Below are positions 1 to 7,476 of a DNA stretch of 32,720 nt, piece after piece. The DNA lies in the NCBI GenBank assembly GCA_014359965.1, contig JACIYK010000003.1, positions 1-32,720 on the forward strand, given 5' to 3'. How positions within the stretch are numbered: the stretch's first letter is position 1; every line of letters begins with the position of its first letter. The notes below the pieces were generated by a model. It made no database searches. It was not told the origin of the DNA and was given only the letters and a program-made list of their open reading frames with translations. This stretch comes from Candidatus Aminicenantota bacterium. GTDB lineage: Bacteria; Acidobacteriota; Aminicenantia; Aminicenantales; Saccharicenantaceae. A program made the translations under genes and the position numbers.

Positions 1-33
1 AGAATTGAGTTTTATGAGGCCAGGTTGCTTTTT

Positions 34-57
34 TTACATCATATCTTACATCATATC
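34..57. repeat. Tandem 12-bp direct repeat
   Basis: The unit TTACATCATATC occurs twice in direct succession (34-45 and 46-57), in the AT-rich stretch beyond the 3' end of thiL. No function is evident and there is no gene in positions 1-162. Confidence 0.6.
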
Positions 58-162
58 TAAAAAAATCGTAATAGGCAAATTTGTGCCACAGCGCAAAGTT
101 GGCTGTTTTAAAGAGGAGGATGAGTAGGACATAGAAAATTTTTCAGGCCCTGGAAGGTGTGT

Positions 163-1221
163 TCAGGTTTTGAAATGGTCAAAGCCTGATTTTTTAAGCT
201 CCACTCTCTGGCCATCTCTTAAGTAAATCTTTTCGCCCTTTCTTGAAGTGATCAATCCTATGTCTGTAAGAGGCCTTTTAAATCGCTGGTGGAATTTTCT
301 TTTAAGGGCCAGGAATTTTTCTGGGGCCACTGTAACTAACAGGCAATAATCTTCACCGCCAGCCGCAGCCATCTCTTCCAGGTTCCAGCCATATTTTTGG
401 CTACAGACCCGTAACTGCTTTGAAACCGGCAATTTCTCCAGTTTCACCTCAACACCGCAGTCTGATTGTTCCATGATACGCCTGAGGTCAGAATCAAGGC
501 CGTCTGAGACATCCATCATCGCCCGGACTTCAGGCTGGCGGGCCAGAAACTGGCCTTCTTCTAAATGCGGCTGGGGGCGGAAGTGGCGCCGCAGAAGGTA
601 TTTTTCTTCGGCTGCAAGTTTTTTCTCCGTTAGCCCAGATAAAATAAGCCGCAACCCACCTTCAGAATCACCCAGGGGTCCCGTCACCGCGATGATATCT
701 CCGGCTCGAGCTTCAGAACGGTATTTAATAAACGGCGTCCGCGCTTCTCCCAGGACCGCCACGTTAATGACCAGCTTTTCTAAGGACCTGGTAGTGTCAC
801 CCCCCAGAAGATGCACACCAGTTTGACGGCTCAGCTCATGCCAGCCGCGGAAAAAACCATCCAGGTAAGTTAATTCTGTTTCAGGTGGTATGGCCAGAGA
901 TAAAAAAGCAAATAACGGACGGCCGCCCATAGCGGCTATGTCGCTGAGGTTGACAGCCAGAGATTTATAGCCCAGGTCTTCGGCGGTTATTTTATCTTTT
1001 AAAAAGTGGACACCATCAACCAGCAGGTCGGTGGTCACCAGCAGATGCCTGTGGTCTTTCCAGGGAATGACGGCACAGTCGTCCCCGATGCCCTTAAGTT
1101 TTTTGGGCAAGTCGGCCAGGAAGGCTGGCGAGAAGCGGGCAATAAAGCCAAACTCGCCAATATCCGTGAGTTTCAAGCTCTTATTTTTTTCTGTTTTTCT
1201 GTTTATGGGTAAATTTTTCAT
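163..1221 (-). CDS. thiL: Thiamine-monophosphate kinase ThiL
   Basis: ThiL phosphorylates thiamine monophosphate with ATP to give thiamine pyrophosphate, the last step of the pathway, in the cytoplasm. The family motifs are present in order: LTDIGEFGFI near the N-terminus, GIGDDCAVI (Mg-ATP binding), TTDLLVDGVHF, the LGGDTTRS loop and MMDVSDGLDSDL. Length (about 352 residues) is slightly above the usual 310-340 because of a short basic N-terminal extension. An ATG at 1221 was chosen; an in-frame TTG three codons upstream (1230) is possible, and neither has a good Shine-Dalgarno sequence. It is the third gene of thiM-thiE-thiL, separated from thiE by about 200 bp without a clear terminator. 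Expression under the upstream TPP riboswitch is inferred and would need readthrough of that gap. Confidence 0.93.
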   Translation of the reverse strand: MKNLPINRKTEKNKSLKLTDIGEFGFIARFSPAFLADLPKKLKGIGDDCAVIPWKDHRHLLVTTDLLVDGVHFLKDKITAEDLGYKSLAVNLSDIAAMGGRPLFAFLSLAIPPETELTYLDGFFRGWHELSRQTGVHLLGGDTTRSLEKLVINVAVLGEARTPFIKYRSEARAGDIIAVTGPLGDSEGGLRLILSGLTEKKLAAEEKYLLRRHFRPQPHLEEGQFLARQPEVRAMMDVSDGLDSDLRRIMEQSDCGVEVKLEKLPVSKQLRVCSQKYGWNLEEMAAAGGEDYCLLVTVAPEKFLALKRKFHQRFKRPLTDIGLITSRKGEKIYLRDGQRVELKKSGFDHFKT

Positions 1222-1426
1222 CTTGACCAAAACCTATTTTTTCTTATTTGCTTAATTATTACTTGCCCGGTGAAAATTTTTTCTTCATTTCTCCTGATTA
1301 ATTTGTAGGAATTGGTCATTTGTCAACTCCATTATCGTATAAATCATCGGCCATAACAATTATTTAAAGCAGTAAAGCAGCCTCTGAACCATGAAAATAA
1401 TCACTTTGCAGTAGTCTGCTTTTTAA

Positions 1427-2107
1427 TCAATTTTTTTTCTTTCTTGCCTGCTCAATTTTTTCTTTTAAAGCGCGCGCAGCCTGCTCCGGGTCAGATGAAG
1501 CGCAGATAGCAGAAACTACAGCCAGGCCGTCGGCTCCAGCGCTTATGACTTTCTCCGCGTTTTCTTCGTTAATCCCGCCAATAGCTACCAGGGGAAGTTC
1601 CGTCAGGTTTCGAGCCTGGCGAAGTCCATCAAGCCCCCAGGCAGCTGGGCTGGAGAAATCGGTTTTGGTTGGTGTGGGAAAAACCGGGCTTATGGCTAAG
1701 TAATCAACCGGAAGATGTAGGGCTTCTTCCAGCTGTTTCAGATTTTCTACGGAAAGACCGATAATAGCTTCTTGCCCGAGTAATTCCCTGGCTGTTTTTA
1801 CCGGCAGGTCTGACTGCCCCAGATGTACTCCATCAGCCCGCACCGCCAGTGCTATATCCACTCGATCGTTGATGATTAAGGGAATCTCTGTAGGCATGAT
1901 TTTTTTTAGCTCCAGAGCCAGCTCATAAAATTCGCGGGAAGAGCATTCTTTTTCCCGGAGCTGTACTACAGTCACTCCACCGTATACGGCTTTCCTCACC
2001 AGGTCGGTCAAGCTCAAGCCTTGTAGCAGGCGGCGGTCGGTCACCAGGTAAAGGCTCAGGTCAATTTTCTTTTCTTTTTTGTTTTCTTTTTCTCTTTCTG
2101 TTTTCAT
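1427..2107 (-). CDS. thiE: Thiamine-phosphate synthase ThiE
   Basis: ThiE couples hydroxymethylpyrimidine pyrophosphate with hydroxyethylthiazole phosphate to give thiamine monophosphate. This is a 226-residue TIM-barrel protein with recognisable blocks: LYLVTDRR, VVQLREKE (substrate and pyrophosphate contacts), IINDRVDIALAVRADGVHLGQ, IGLSVENL, the flexible SPVFPTPTKTD loop, and LVAIGGINEENA with AGADGLAVVSAI (phosphate site). The first ~14 residues are an unusual run of Lys/Glu not needed by the fold. The ATG is preceded by AAGGAGTAAGAG, a good ribosome-binding site. It lies 158 bp downstream of thiM in the same direction; that gap contains some weak dyads but no convincing terminator. Confidence 0.95.
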   Translation of the reverse strand: MKTEREKENKKEKKIDLSLYLVTDRRLLQGLSLTDLVRKAVYGGVTVVQLREKECSSREFYELALELKKIMPTEIPLIINDRVDIALAVRADGVHLGQSDLPVKTARELLGQEAIIGLSVENLKQLEEALHLPVDYLAISPVFPTPTKTDFSSPAAWGLDGLRQARNLTELPLVAIGGINEENAEKVISAGADGLAVVSAICASSDPEQAARALKEKIEQARKKKN

Positions 2108-2265
2108 CTCTTACTCCTTGTTGGTTTGGCTAAAGAAAGCAAGTTGAGTAAGAAAAATTTTAAACCCGGCGTCTGTTTTCTCGGGTGTTTAAATAAATTA
2201 TCCAAACTTCAGCCCACTTCTCGACGTTCCACCAGGGCTGGGTTAGTCGGGTGGAGCTTTAAAGG

Positions 2266-3072
2266 CTAACTCCGTATCTCAAATTTCAGCTGGGCTTTTA
2301 TTTCTTCTTCATTCAGCCTGTAAAGCCAGTCCAGAAAATGCAGTTCAAAACTGGCCGGTCCTTCAGCCCGGGCAGCGGCCAGCTCACCGCAGATGCCCAT
2401 CACAGCCATGGCCGCAGCAGCTGCTTCCACATAATTAGGGTTAACTGCAGCAAAAGCTCCTGTCAGGGCTGAAGCGGTGCACCCCAGGCCGGTAACTCTC
2501 GGCATCAGCGGATGACCATTTTCTACCACAATTACCATGTCTTTACCTATGATGAAATCCTTTTCTCCGCTGATGCTGACCACGCAGTTGTATTTTTCAA
2601 CCAGCTCTCTGGCTGCCTGAATAGCACTTTCTGCACCTTCCAGGCTATCCACCCCTTTGGTTCTGGTGCTGGAATCAACCAGAGCTTTTATTTCCGAACC
2701 GTTTCCCCTGATGACTGCTACAGGAAAAGATTCCAGAAGATTCCTGGCCGTTGAAGTTCTGAAAGGTGTAGCACCAGCACCTACGGGGTCCAGGACCACC
2801 GGCAGACCTCTTTTCCCGGCCGCCTGGCCAGCTTTAAACATGGCTTCTACCCAGGCTTGGCTGAGAGTTCCGATGTTGATGACCAGAGCGGAAGCCAGCT
2901 GCGTCATATCCTCCACTTCTTCAGCCGCATGAGCCATCACCGGCGACGCGCCTAAAGCCAGCAGAGCATTGGCCGTGAGATTCATGACCACGTAGTTGGT
3001 GATGTTGTGGATGAGAGGGGCCTTAGTGCGGATTTCTTTAAGGTCCCTGGAAATTGATTCTGCGGAAAACAT
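2266..3072 (-). CDS. thiM: Hydroxyethylthiazole kinase ThiM
   Basis: ThiM phosphorylates 4-methyl-5-(2-hydroxyethyl)thiazole, the salvage entry for the thiazole half of thiamine. The 268 residues match family length. Visible motifs are PLIHNITNYVVMN at the N-terminus (thiazole pocket), VLDPVGAGAT, VIRGNGSEI, and TGLGCTASAL with the conserved cysteine near the phosphoryl-transfer site. The ATG at 3072 has AGGAGG seven bases upstream (3080-3085), and that ribosome-binding site is part of a hairpin belonging to the riboswitch leader. It is the first gene of the operon. Neither thiD nor the de novo genes thiC/thiG lie in the window, so the operon as seen is a salvage and finishing set. Confidence 0.95.
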   Translation of the reverse strand: MFSAESISRDLKEIRTKAPLIHNITNYVVMNLTANALLALGASPVMAHAAEEVEDMTQLASALVINIGTLSQAWVEAMFKAGQAAGKRGLPVVLDPVGAGATPFRTSTARNLLESFPVAVIRGNGSEIKALVDSSTRTKGVDSLEGAESAIQAARELVEKYNCVVSISGEKDFIIGKDMVIVVENGHPLMPRVTGLGCTASALTGAFAAVNPNYVEAAAAAMAVMGICGELAAARAEGPASFELHFLDWLYRLNEEEIKAQLKFEIRS

Positions 3073-3079
3073 AAAAATA

Positions 3080-3110
3080 CCTCCTGACCAGAAAATTTCT
3101 GTCAGTGAGG
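3080..3110 (-). promoter_or_regulatory. Shine-Dalgarno-sequestering hairpin of the thiM leader
   Basis: On the minus strand the thiM ribosome-binding site AGGAGG lies in the 3' arm of a hairpin: CCTC-A-CTGACAGAA, loop ATT, TTCT-G-GTCAGGAGG. Thirteen pairs form, interrupted only by one bulged base on each arm. The 5' arm contains CTGACAGA (plus-strand 3098-3105), which is also exactly complementary to TCTGTCAG at the 5' base of the aptamer (3209-3216). Formation of this hairpin should block thiM translation. The structure is read by eye. Confidence 0.7.
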
Positions 3111-3129
3111 CTGAGCTTTTCCCCCTAAT

Positions 3130-3216
3130 TCTGTCTCCCTACGCTGGTATTACCCAGGTCAGGTTCCAAGGGTTTGCTCTCAGCCGGGCTTTTTAAGCCG
3201 CGACACCCCTGACAGA
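3130..3216 (-). promoter_or_regulatory. TPP riboswitch (THI element)
   Basis: The minus strand carries the conserved THI-box core: AGGGGTGTC near the 5' end, CGGCTGAGAGC, AACCCTTGGAACCTGACC and GGTAATACCAGCGTAGGGA, spaced as in the thiamine pyrophosphate aptamer. The closing P1 stem is visible as TCTGTC (3211-3216) with GACAGA (3130-3135). The aptamer lies 57 bases upstream of the thiM ATG, directly ahead of thiamine salvage genes, as expected for feedback control by TPP. No run of T after a stem is seen between aptamer and gene, so control is most likely at translation. Confidence 0.95.
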
Positions 3217-3224
3217 GAGTTCTT

Positions 3225-3251
3225 TTTATCACTCTACCTTTATTTTGTCAA
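3225..3251 (-). promoter_or_regulatory. Putative sigma-70-type promoter of the thi operon
   Basis: On the minus strand a perfect -35 TTGACA (3246-3251) is followed after 15 bp by GATAAA (3225-3230), preceded by TG-like bases. Transcription would begin just before the aptamer. The -10 match and the short spacing are imperfect. Confidence 0.5.
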
Positions 3252-3703
3252 TTTACCCTTTCTTTCAGGCTGAGGCCTGGTAGCCAGCTTTAGGACAGTA
3301 TCTGGAAGAAGTGCATTGACCAGCTGGCCGTGGGCCTTGGCGTTGATAAGGTTTGTGCTTTTATCTAATTTTAAAAAATTCACGGATCATTCTTGCTACC
3401 GGGAAGCTTCAAGGCTGCCGATGGAATATCATAGAGGATAGAAAAAAACAGATAGAGGAAAACCCGTTTTATGGGTACAGGTAGAATTTTGTCTGGTTTC
3501 ATTATAAAGACTATCTAATTATAATTTTTTATTAAACTTATTTTATTAAACCTAATTCAGGGCTAAACGCCTCTGACTCCAGGTAGATAAATCAGAATAA
3601 TTTTTTCGGCGGCCAAATTCCCGGCTGATTTTTTGCTATAATTGAATTCTAAATTTATTAGGCACATTAAATAGAGAAAAACTACTTTCCCCAACCAAGA
3701 AAG
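3252..3703. other. Intergenic region without a recognised gene
   Basis: About 450 bp lie between the thi operon promoter and the next rightward gene. The part near 3500-3700 is AT-rich. The only signal is a TATAAT at 3637-3642 in the plus direction, which could be the -10 of the gene starting at 3704, but no good -35 stands 16-18 bp upstream. A 47-codon leftward reading frame at 3240-3383 was considered and not accepted. Confidence 0.5.
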
Positions 3704-4510
3704 ATGATGATGAAGACAAAAAAATTGCAGGCGGTTATTTTTTCCGGGGTGCTTCTTCTACTGATTAAAGCAGAACCTTCCAGAACCCAGGATAAGGTGC
3801 ATTCTGCTGATTTGAAAGTAGAAGAGCTGGTGCAAAAAGTCTGCCGGCGCCTGGCTTCTTATCCCGATTTTGAAAAATGGCAGGCTGAGGTGGTTTCTTC
3901 TTATATCTATACAGATAAGAACTGGCTGCCAGAAAAAATCAGGAGAGTGAAAAAACGCCTGCTGGTTGATGGTGACACCAGAGAAGAAGAAATTTTGGAG
4001 GCTGTGGAAATAGAAAAAGGTAAGACGCGGGATATAACAGAAGTATATCGTCAACAACGGCTGGAGCGGTTAAAAAAACTCAAAGAAGAAGCAGAAAAAG
4101 CCAGAAAAAAGGGTCAGCAGCCTGCGACTAAAAACCAGCTGACCAAGGATGATCTCATCCCATTCTCCGAGAAGAGAAAAAACCTTTACCAGTTCTTTTT
4201 GCTGGGTGAAGAATTATATCAGGGGGTTAAAGTCTTTGTGATAGAAGCCCGGGCTAAAGAAAAAAACGAGAACTTGTTTGAGGGCTTATATTACATCAAT
4301 CAGGCTACCTTTGATCCCTTAAAAATGGTTCTCCAGCCTTCACGTTTTCCCAAATTTATCAGAGAATTTCAGGTAGAGGTTGAGCTCGAACCCTGGGAGG
4401 GGCTGCTGATGTTAAAAAAATCTCGTCTACGGGTCTATGGTGGTTTTTTGTTTAAATCGGTCAGAATGATGATAGAAGAAGATTATGCCAGTTTCCGGCC
4501 GGTCGGTTGA
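3704..4510 (+). CDS. Exported protein of unknown function (possibly LolA/MucB-like fold)
   Basis: The function is not recognised. The 268-residue product begins with lysines and a hydrophobic stretch (about residues 9-22, AVIFSGVLLLLIKA), consistent with a signal peptide or anchor. A helical segment (about 30-60) follows, then beta-rich sequence (WQAEVVSSYIYTD, KKRLLVDGDTREEEILEAVE), a long charged Lys/Glu-rich helix or coiled coil near 115-145, and a C-terminal beta-rich half (LYQFFLLGEELYQGVKVFVIEARA, GLYYINQATFDPLKMVLQPSRFPKFI). The pattern of strand pairs describing how a property was acquired during processing resembles outer-membrane lipoprotein-sorting (LolA/MucB-like) folds; this is inference only. 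It stands alone, and no strong Shine-Dalgarno precedes the triple ATG. Confidence 0.75.
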   Translation: MMMKTKKLQAVIFSGVLLLLIKAEPSRTQDKVHSADLKVEELVQKVCRRLASYPDFEKWQAEVVSSYIYTDKNWLPEKIRRVKKRLLVDGDTREEEILEAVEIEKGKTRDITEVYRQQRLERLKKLKEEAEKARKKGQQPATKNQLTKDDLIPFSEKRKNLYQFFLLGEELYQGVKVFVIEARAKEKNENLFEGLYYINQATFDPLKMVLQPSRFPKFIREFQVEVELEPWEGLLMLKKSRLRVYGGFLFKSVRMMIEEDYASFRPVG

Positions 4511-4564
4511 ACCGTTCTCTGGTTAATTTCCGCCCTTTATTTTAGGCTTCCTAGGTCGAGCCAG

Positions 4565-4593
4565 TGGACAATTGCTATTCAGGTGAGTAAAAT
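4565..4593 (+). promoter_or_regulatory. Putative sigma-70-type promoter of the inositol-phosphate gene pair
   Basis: TGGACA (4565-4570), a 17-bp spacer and TAAAAT (4588-4593) each differ by one base from the consensus. The predicted start near 4600 is about 45 bases ahead of the cytidylyltransferase gene. Confidence 0.6.
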
Positions 4594-4644
4594 TAGTGAT
4601 TTAAAGGCAAAAAATGAATACAATTGTATTGCTGATTGAACAGG

Positions 4645-5400
4645 ATGGCGAGCAAGGAGAAAAATTTGAAAGGTCTAATTATCGCTGCAGGAAAAGGTGA
4701 GAGGTTGTCGCCAGTTTGCCCGATCAAGCCGCTGCTCCAGGTCGGTGGGCAGGCGCTCATTGACTGGACAGCTAAAGCTTTGCTCAAAGCTGGCCTTAGA
4801 GAGCTGGTGGTGGTTGTAGGTTATGAGGCAGAAAAAATAAAGGAACACCTTTTGAAACAACCCTACCTCCAGGACACCCGCTTGGAGTTCGTCCTGAACG
4901 AAGAATGGGATAAAGAAAATGGCCTATCTGTGTTTAAAGCCAGAGACCTGGTTGGAGATAGATTTTTCCTCCTGATGTCAGACCATATCTTTGATCCTGA
5001 AATTCTGAAAGAACTTCAGAAGCAGCCGTTAGAAGATGATGAGTTAATCCTGGCTGTTGATTTCAGAACCGAAAACCATCCTTTTGTGGACCTGGATGAT
5101 GTGACAAGAGTTTTGGTGAATGAAGGCCATATCATGGGCATTGGCAAGGGAATAGCCAATTACAATGCCTTTGATACCGGCATATTTTACTGCAGCCAGG
5201 CCCTTTTTTCTGCTCTGGAAGAAAGTCAGCGCCTGAGCAAAAATTTTACCCTTTCCGGCGGAATAAGAATCATGGCGCTTAAAGGCAAAGCCCGGGTAAT
5301 GGACATTGATTCCCGTTTCTGGGCTGATGTTGATGAGGAGAAGATGTGGAAAAAGGTGGAAGAATACCTGGCCGGAGAAGGTAAACATTTGAGAAGTTAA
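4645..5400 (+). CDS. Sugar/alcohol-phosphate nucleotidyltransferase, probably CTP:inositol-1-phosphate cytidylyltransferase
   Basis: This GT-A-fold nucleotidyltransferase has the signature GLIIAAGKGERLSP near the N-terminus, then IKPLLQVGGQALIDW, ELVVVVGYEAEKI, EWDKENGLSVFKARDL and the metal-binding MSDHIFDPEIL. The NGLSVFKA and MSDH motifs are those of inositol-1-phosphate and phosphocholine-type cytidylyltransferases. The next gene encodes a CDP-alcohol phosphotransferase, the partner expected to use a CDP-inositol-type product for di-myo-inositol phosphate or a phosphatidylinositol-like lipid. An ATG at 4645 was chosen; a TTG at 4636 is in frame and neither has a convincing ribosome-binding site. 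Inositol-1-phosphate synthase is not in the window, so the exact substrate is inferred. Confidence 0.8.
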   Translation: MASKEKNLKGLIIAAGKGERLSPVCPIKPLLQVGGQALIDWTAKALLKAGLRELVVVVGYEAEKIKEHLLKQPYLQDTRLEFVLNEEWDKENGLSVFKARDLVGDRFFLLMSDHIFDPEILKELQKQPLEDDELILAVDFRTENHPFVDLDDVTRVLVNEGHIMGIGKGIANYNAFDTGIFYCSQALFSALEESQRLSKNFTLSGGIRIMALKGKARVMDIDSRFWADVDEEKMWKKVEEYLAGEGKHLRS

Positions 5401-5473
5401 TAATAAGGCCAGAGAAGTTAAAGTTCAGGGGAAAGAAAAGAGAGATATTTTAACCGAAGGAAATTGAGGTGAA

Positions 5474-6799
5474 ATGATGATAGTTAACAGAGCAATAATC
5501 ATACTTGAAAGCGGGGCAGAGTATAGGTTGCTCGGTCTCAGCCTTTTAAAAAGATTAATTCTCAACGCTAACGAAGCCGGTCTCAAAGAATTCTGGCTGT
5601 TTCATCCTGATAAACAGGTGGCGGAAAGAGAACTAGTCAGGCTGTCTGAAGACCAGAGAATTTTTGACCGCCAGATAAAGTTCAGGGTTATTTCCTCTGA
5701 AGAAATAAGAAATTCAGACCTAGTCCTAGAATCCAGCGATTTCGTCCTGATTTTCCAGGACAATCTGGTGCTAGCTCCTGAGCTGTTCAACAATTTATTG
5801 AGGCTTCCAGCTATACCGGAGAAGGACCTGGCGCTGGTTGAATTTAAAATGCCAGACGGGGAAATCAGAGCGGTACCGGGGATGTTGCTGGTCAGAGGCA
5901 CTAAAGTTTTTTCTATTCTGAACAGCCTAGCAGTTTCCCGGGCTGACCTTTCCATTTCAGGGCTGGTTGGTACAGAAGAAAATGTGTCGCTAGCCAAAGT
6001 TCTAGTTGAAGCCAGGTTCTGTCTTCTGGTTAAAGATAAAGGTGATCTTAAGCGAGCGGAAAAGTATCTTTTGCAAACAGGCCGCAAGCCCACTGATGGA
6101 TTTATTTCCAGGAACATAAACCGCCGGGTTTCCCTGTTTTTAACGCGTTATCTTTTAAAACTGGCTGTCACACCCATTCAGATCAGCGTGGTTACTTTTC
6201 TCATCGGCCTGACCAGTGTGGTCTTTATAGCTATGGGCAGAAAATGGCTAATTCCCGGCGCCATACTTTTTGAACTGGCTTCGGTGATAGATGGTTGTGA
6301 TGGAGAGAATGCCCGGCTGACCTATCGCGTGAGCAAGTTTGGCGGGGCTTTTGATATCACTGCTGATGCCATTACTTTTGTTTCCTTCTTCGCTGCTTTG
6401 CCGGTGGGACTGTTTCGGACCACTGGCGAACAGCTATGGCTTTATATAGGTGGGCTGGCGCTTTTCTCCATGGTTGCTTTTTACCTTCAGCTTATTGCCT
6501 ATGCCCGGAAAACTGGTATTGGAAGAAATATTATTGCTGTGGTTAAAGAAATTGAAGCCAGCGTTAGTGACCCTGATTTCCAGAACTGGTACGACCGGCT
6601 GGCAGCCCGGATAGCCTTTGTCTACCGCCGCGACTTTTTTGCTACGGCTGCTTTTGTCCTCATCTGTACCGGGCAGGCCAAGTTAACGATGATTCTGGTA
6701 GCTATTCTGGCCAGCCTGGAAGCTCTTTATTTTGCCAGTTTTTCCCATAGGAAGCTGAGCAAAAGAAATTCAGATGAACTTCAGCCCACTGGAGTTTAG
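5474..6799 (+). CDS. CDP-alcohol phosphotransferase with degenerate nucleotidyltransferase-like N-terminal domain
   Basis: The C-terminal half (about residues 215-430) is a membrane CDP-alcohol phosphotransferase. It has the complete signature D-x2-D-G-x2-A-R-x8-G-x3-D-x3-D at D273, D276, G277, A280, R281, G290, D294 and D298, with several hydrophobic segments. The N-terminal ~200 residues read like a nucleotidyltransferase fold (FWLFHPD, FVLIFQDNLVLAPELF), but the AAGKGERL nucleotide loop and the DH metal motif are absent, so this domain is probably inactive. In archaeal and Thermotoga-type di-myo-inositol phosphate synthesis an active cytidylyltransferase is fused to or paired with this transferase. 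Here the active copy is the preceding gene, 73 bp upstream. The start ATG has GAGGTGAA ahead of it. The 3' end overlaps the convergent ispD gene by 30 bp. Confidence 0.85.
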   Translation: MMIVNRAIIILESGAEYRLLGLSLLKRLILNANEAGLKEFWLFHPDKQVAERELVRLSEDQRIFDRQIKFRVISSEEIRNSDLVLESSDFVLIFQDNLVLAPELFNNLLRLPAIPEKDLALVEFKMPDGEIRAVPGMLLVRGTKVFSILNSLAVSRADLSISGLVGTEENVSLAKVLVEARFCLLVKDKGDLKRAEKYLLQTGRKPTDGFISRNINRRVSLFLTRYLLKLAVTPIQISVVTFLIGLTSVVFIAMGRKWLIPGAILFELASVIDGCDGENARLTYRVSKFGGAFDITADAITFVSFFAALPVGLFRTTGEQLWLYIGGLALFSMVAFYLQLIAYARKTGIGRNIIAVVKEIEASVSDPDFQNWYDRLAARIAFVYRRDFFATAAFVLICTGQAKLTMILVAILASLEALYFASFSHRKLSKRNSDELQPTGV

Positions 6800-7444
6800 G
6801 ATTTTTTCTGCCAGCAGCCAGTCAACTTCGGAAGTAATTTTGAAATTAAGACGGTTGCCTTCTACCAGACCACACTTGAGGCCAGCAGCAAAAGCCAGGG
6901 ACAAATCATCGGTAAAATTTTGCTCCGAAAATAGCTGACTGGCGGCCCAAATTTTTTTAAACAAGAATAACTGCGGTGTCTGCGTGTGAAAGAAAGCTGA
7001 CCGTTCTGGAAACCTGACGACTTCTCCCCCCTTGGTTTCTACCAGCGTGTCGGTGGCAGGAATGGCCAGGGCCAGTCCTTCGTATTTTCCTTGAGCCAGA
7101 AGCTTGATGGCCTTGTTAACCGCTGTGGGAGGGAAAAAAGGCCTGGCGGAATCATGAATTATGACAATGTCAGTGTCAGCAGGACAGACCTTAAGGCCAT
7201 TAAAGACGGACTGTTGCCTGGTGGGGCCGGCTGGAGCAATGTGGGTGATGGCCGGATGGGGTTGGTAATAGCTGGCATAGTCTTCCACCAGCACAGCCAC
7301 GATGCTCTCCACGCCGGCGGACTGAAATTTCTCAACCGAATAATCAAAAAGCGGACGGCCACCAAGTTTGAGAAATTGCTTTGGCTGAGTGAAGCCTGTT
7401 CTCAGGCCGCGTCCGCCACCTAAAATTACAGCGGTTATTTTCAT
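6770..7444 (-). CDS. ispD: 2-C-methyl-D-erythritol 4-phosphate cytidylyltransferase IspD
   Basis: IspD converts MEP and CTP to CDP-methylerythritol in the non-mevalonate isoprenoid pathway. The 224-residue protein carries TAVILGGGRGLRTG (CTP loop), QPKQFLKLGGRPL, the substrate-side motif TRQQSVFNGL, VIIHDSARPF, an IPATDTLVE block and NFKITSEVDWLLAE at the C-terminus. The glycine-rich loop reads GGGRGLRTG where AAGxGxRMG is more common. It is the third gene of a leftward operon truD-rluB-ispD, 32 bp after rluB, with AAGGAA before the ATG. TarI-like ribitol-phosphate cytidylyltransferases are related, but no teichoic-acid genes are nearby. Confidence 0.9.
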   Translation of the reverse strand: MKITAVILGGGRGLRTGFTQPKQFLKLGGRPLFDYSVEKFQSAGVESIVAVLVEDYASYYQPHPAITHIAPAGPTRQQSVFNGLKVCPADTDIVIIHDSARPFFPPTAVNKAIKLLAQGKYEGLALAIPATDTLVETKGGEVVRFPERSAFFHTQTPQLFLFKKIWAASQLFSEQNFTDDLSLAFAAGLKCGLVEGNRLNFKITSEVDWLLAEKILNSSGLKFI

Positions 7445-7476
7445 CGGTTTAAATTCCTTTTTATTGATTTGTTTAT

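Noticed and set aside
1259-1288. Leftward 9-codon frame (MKKKFSPGK) with a purine-rich site between thiE and thiL, a possible leader peptide
   Set aside because: The AGGAG is only a few bases from the ATG, there is no terminator or regulatory codon run, and so short a frame can arise by chance.
3240-3383. Leftward 47-codon frame starting with GTG upstream of the TPP riboswitch, with a protein-like sequence
   Set aside because: No ribosome-binding site, no known family, and its end overlaps the putative thi promoter; at most a gene remnant.
5602-6117. Leftward 171-codon frame inside the CDP-alcohol phosphotransferase gene
   Set aside because: Antisense to a recognised gene, with Ser/Arg-rich composition typical of shadow frames.
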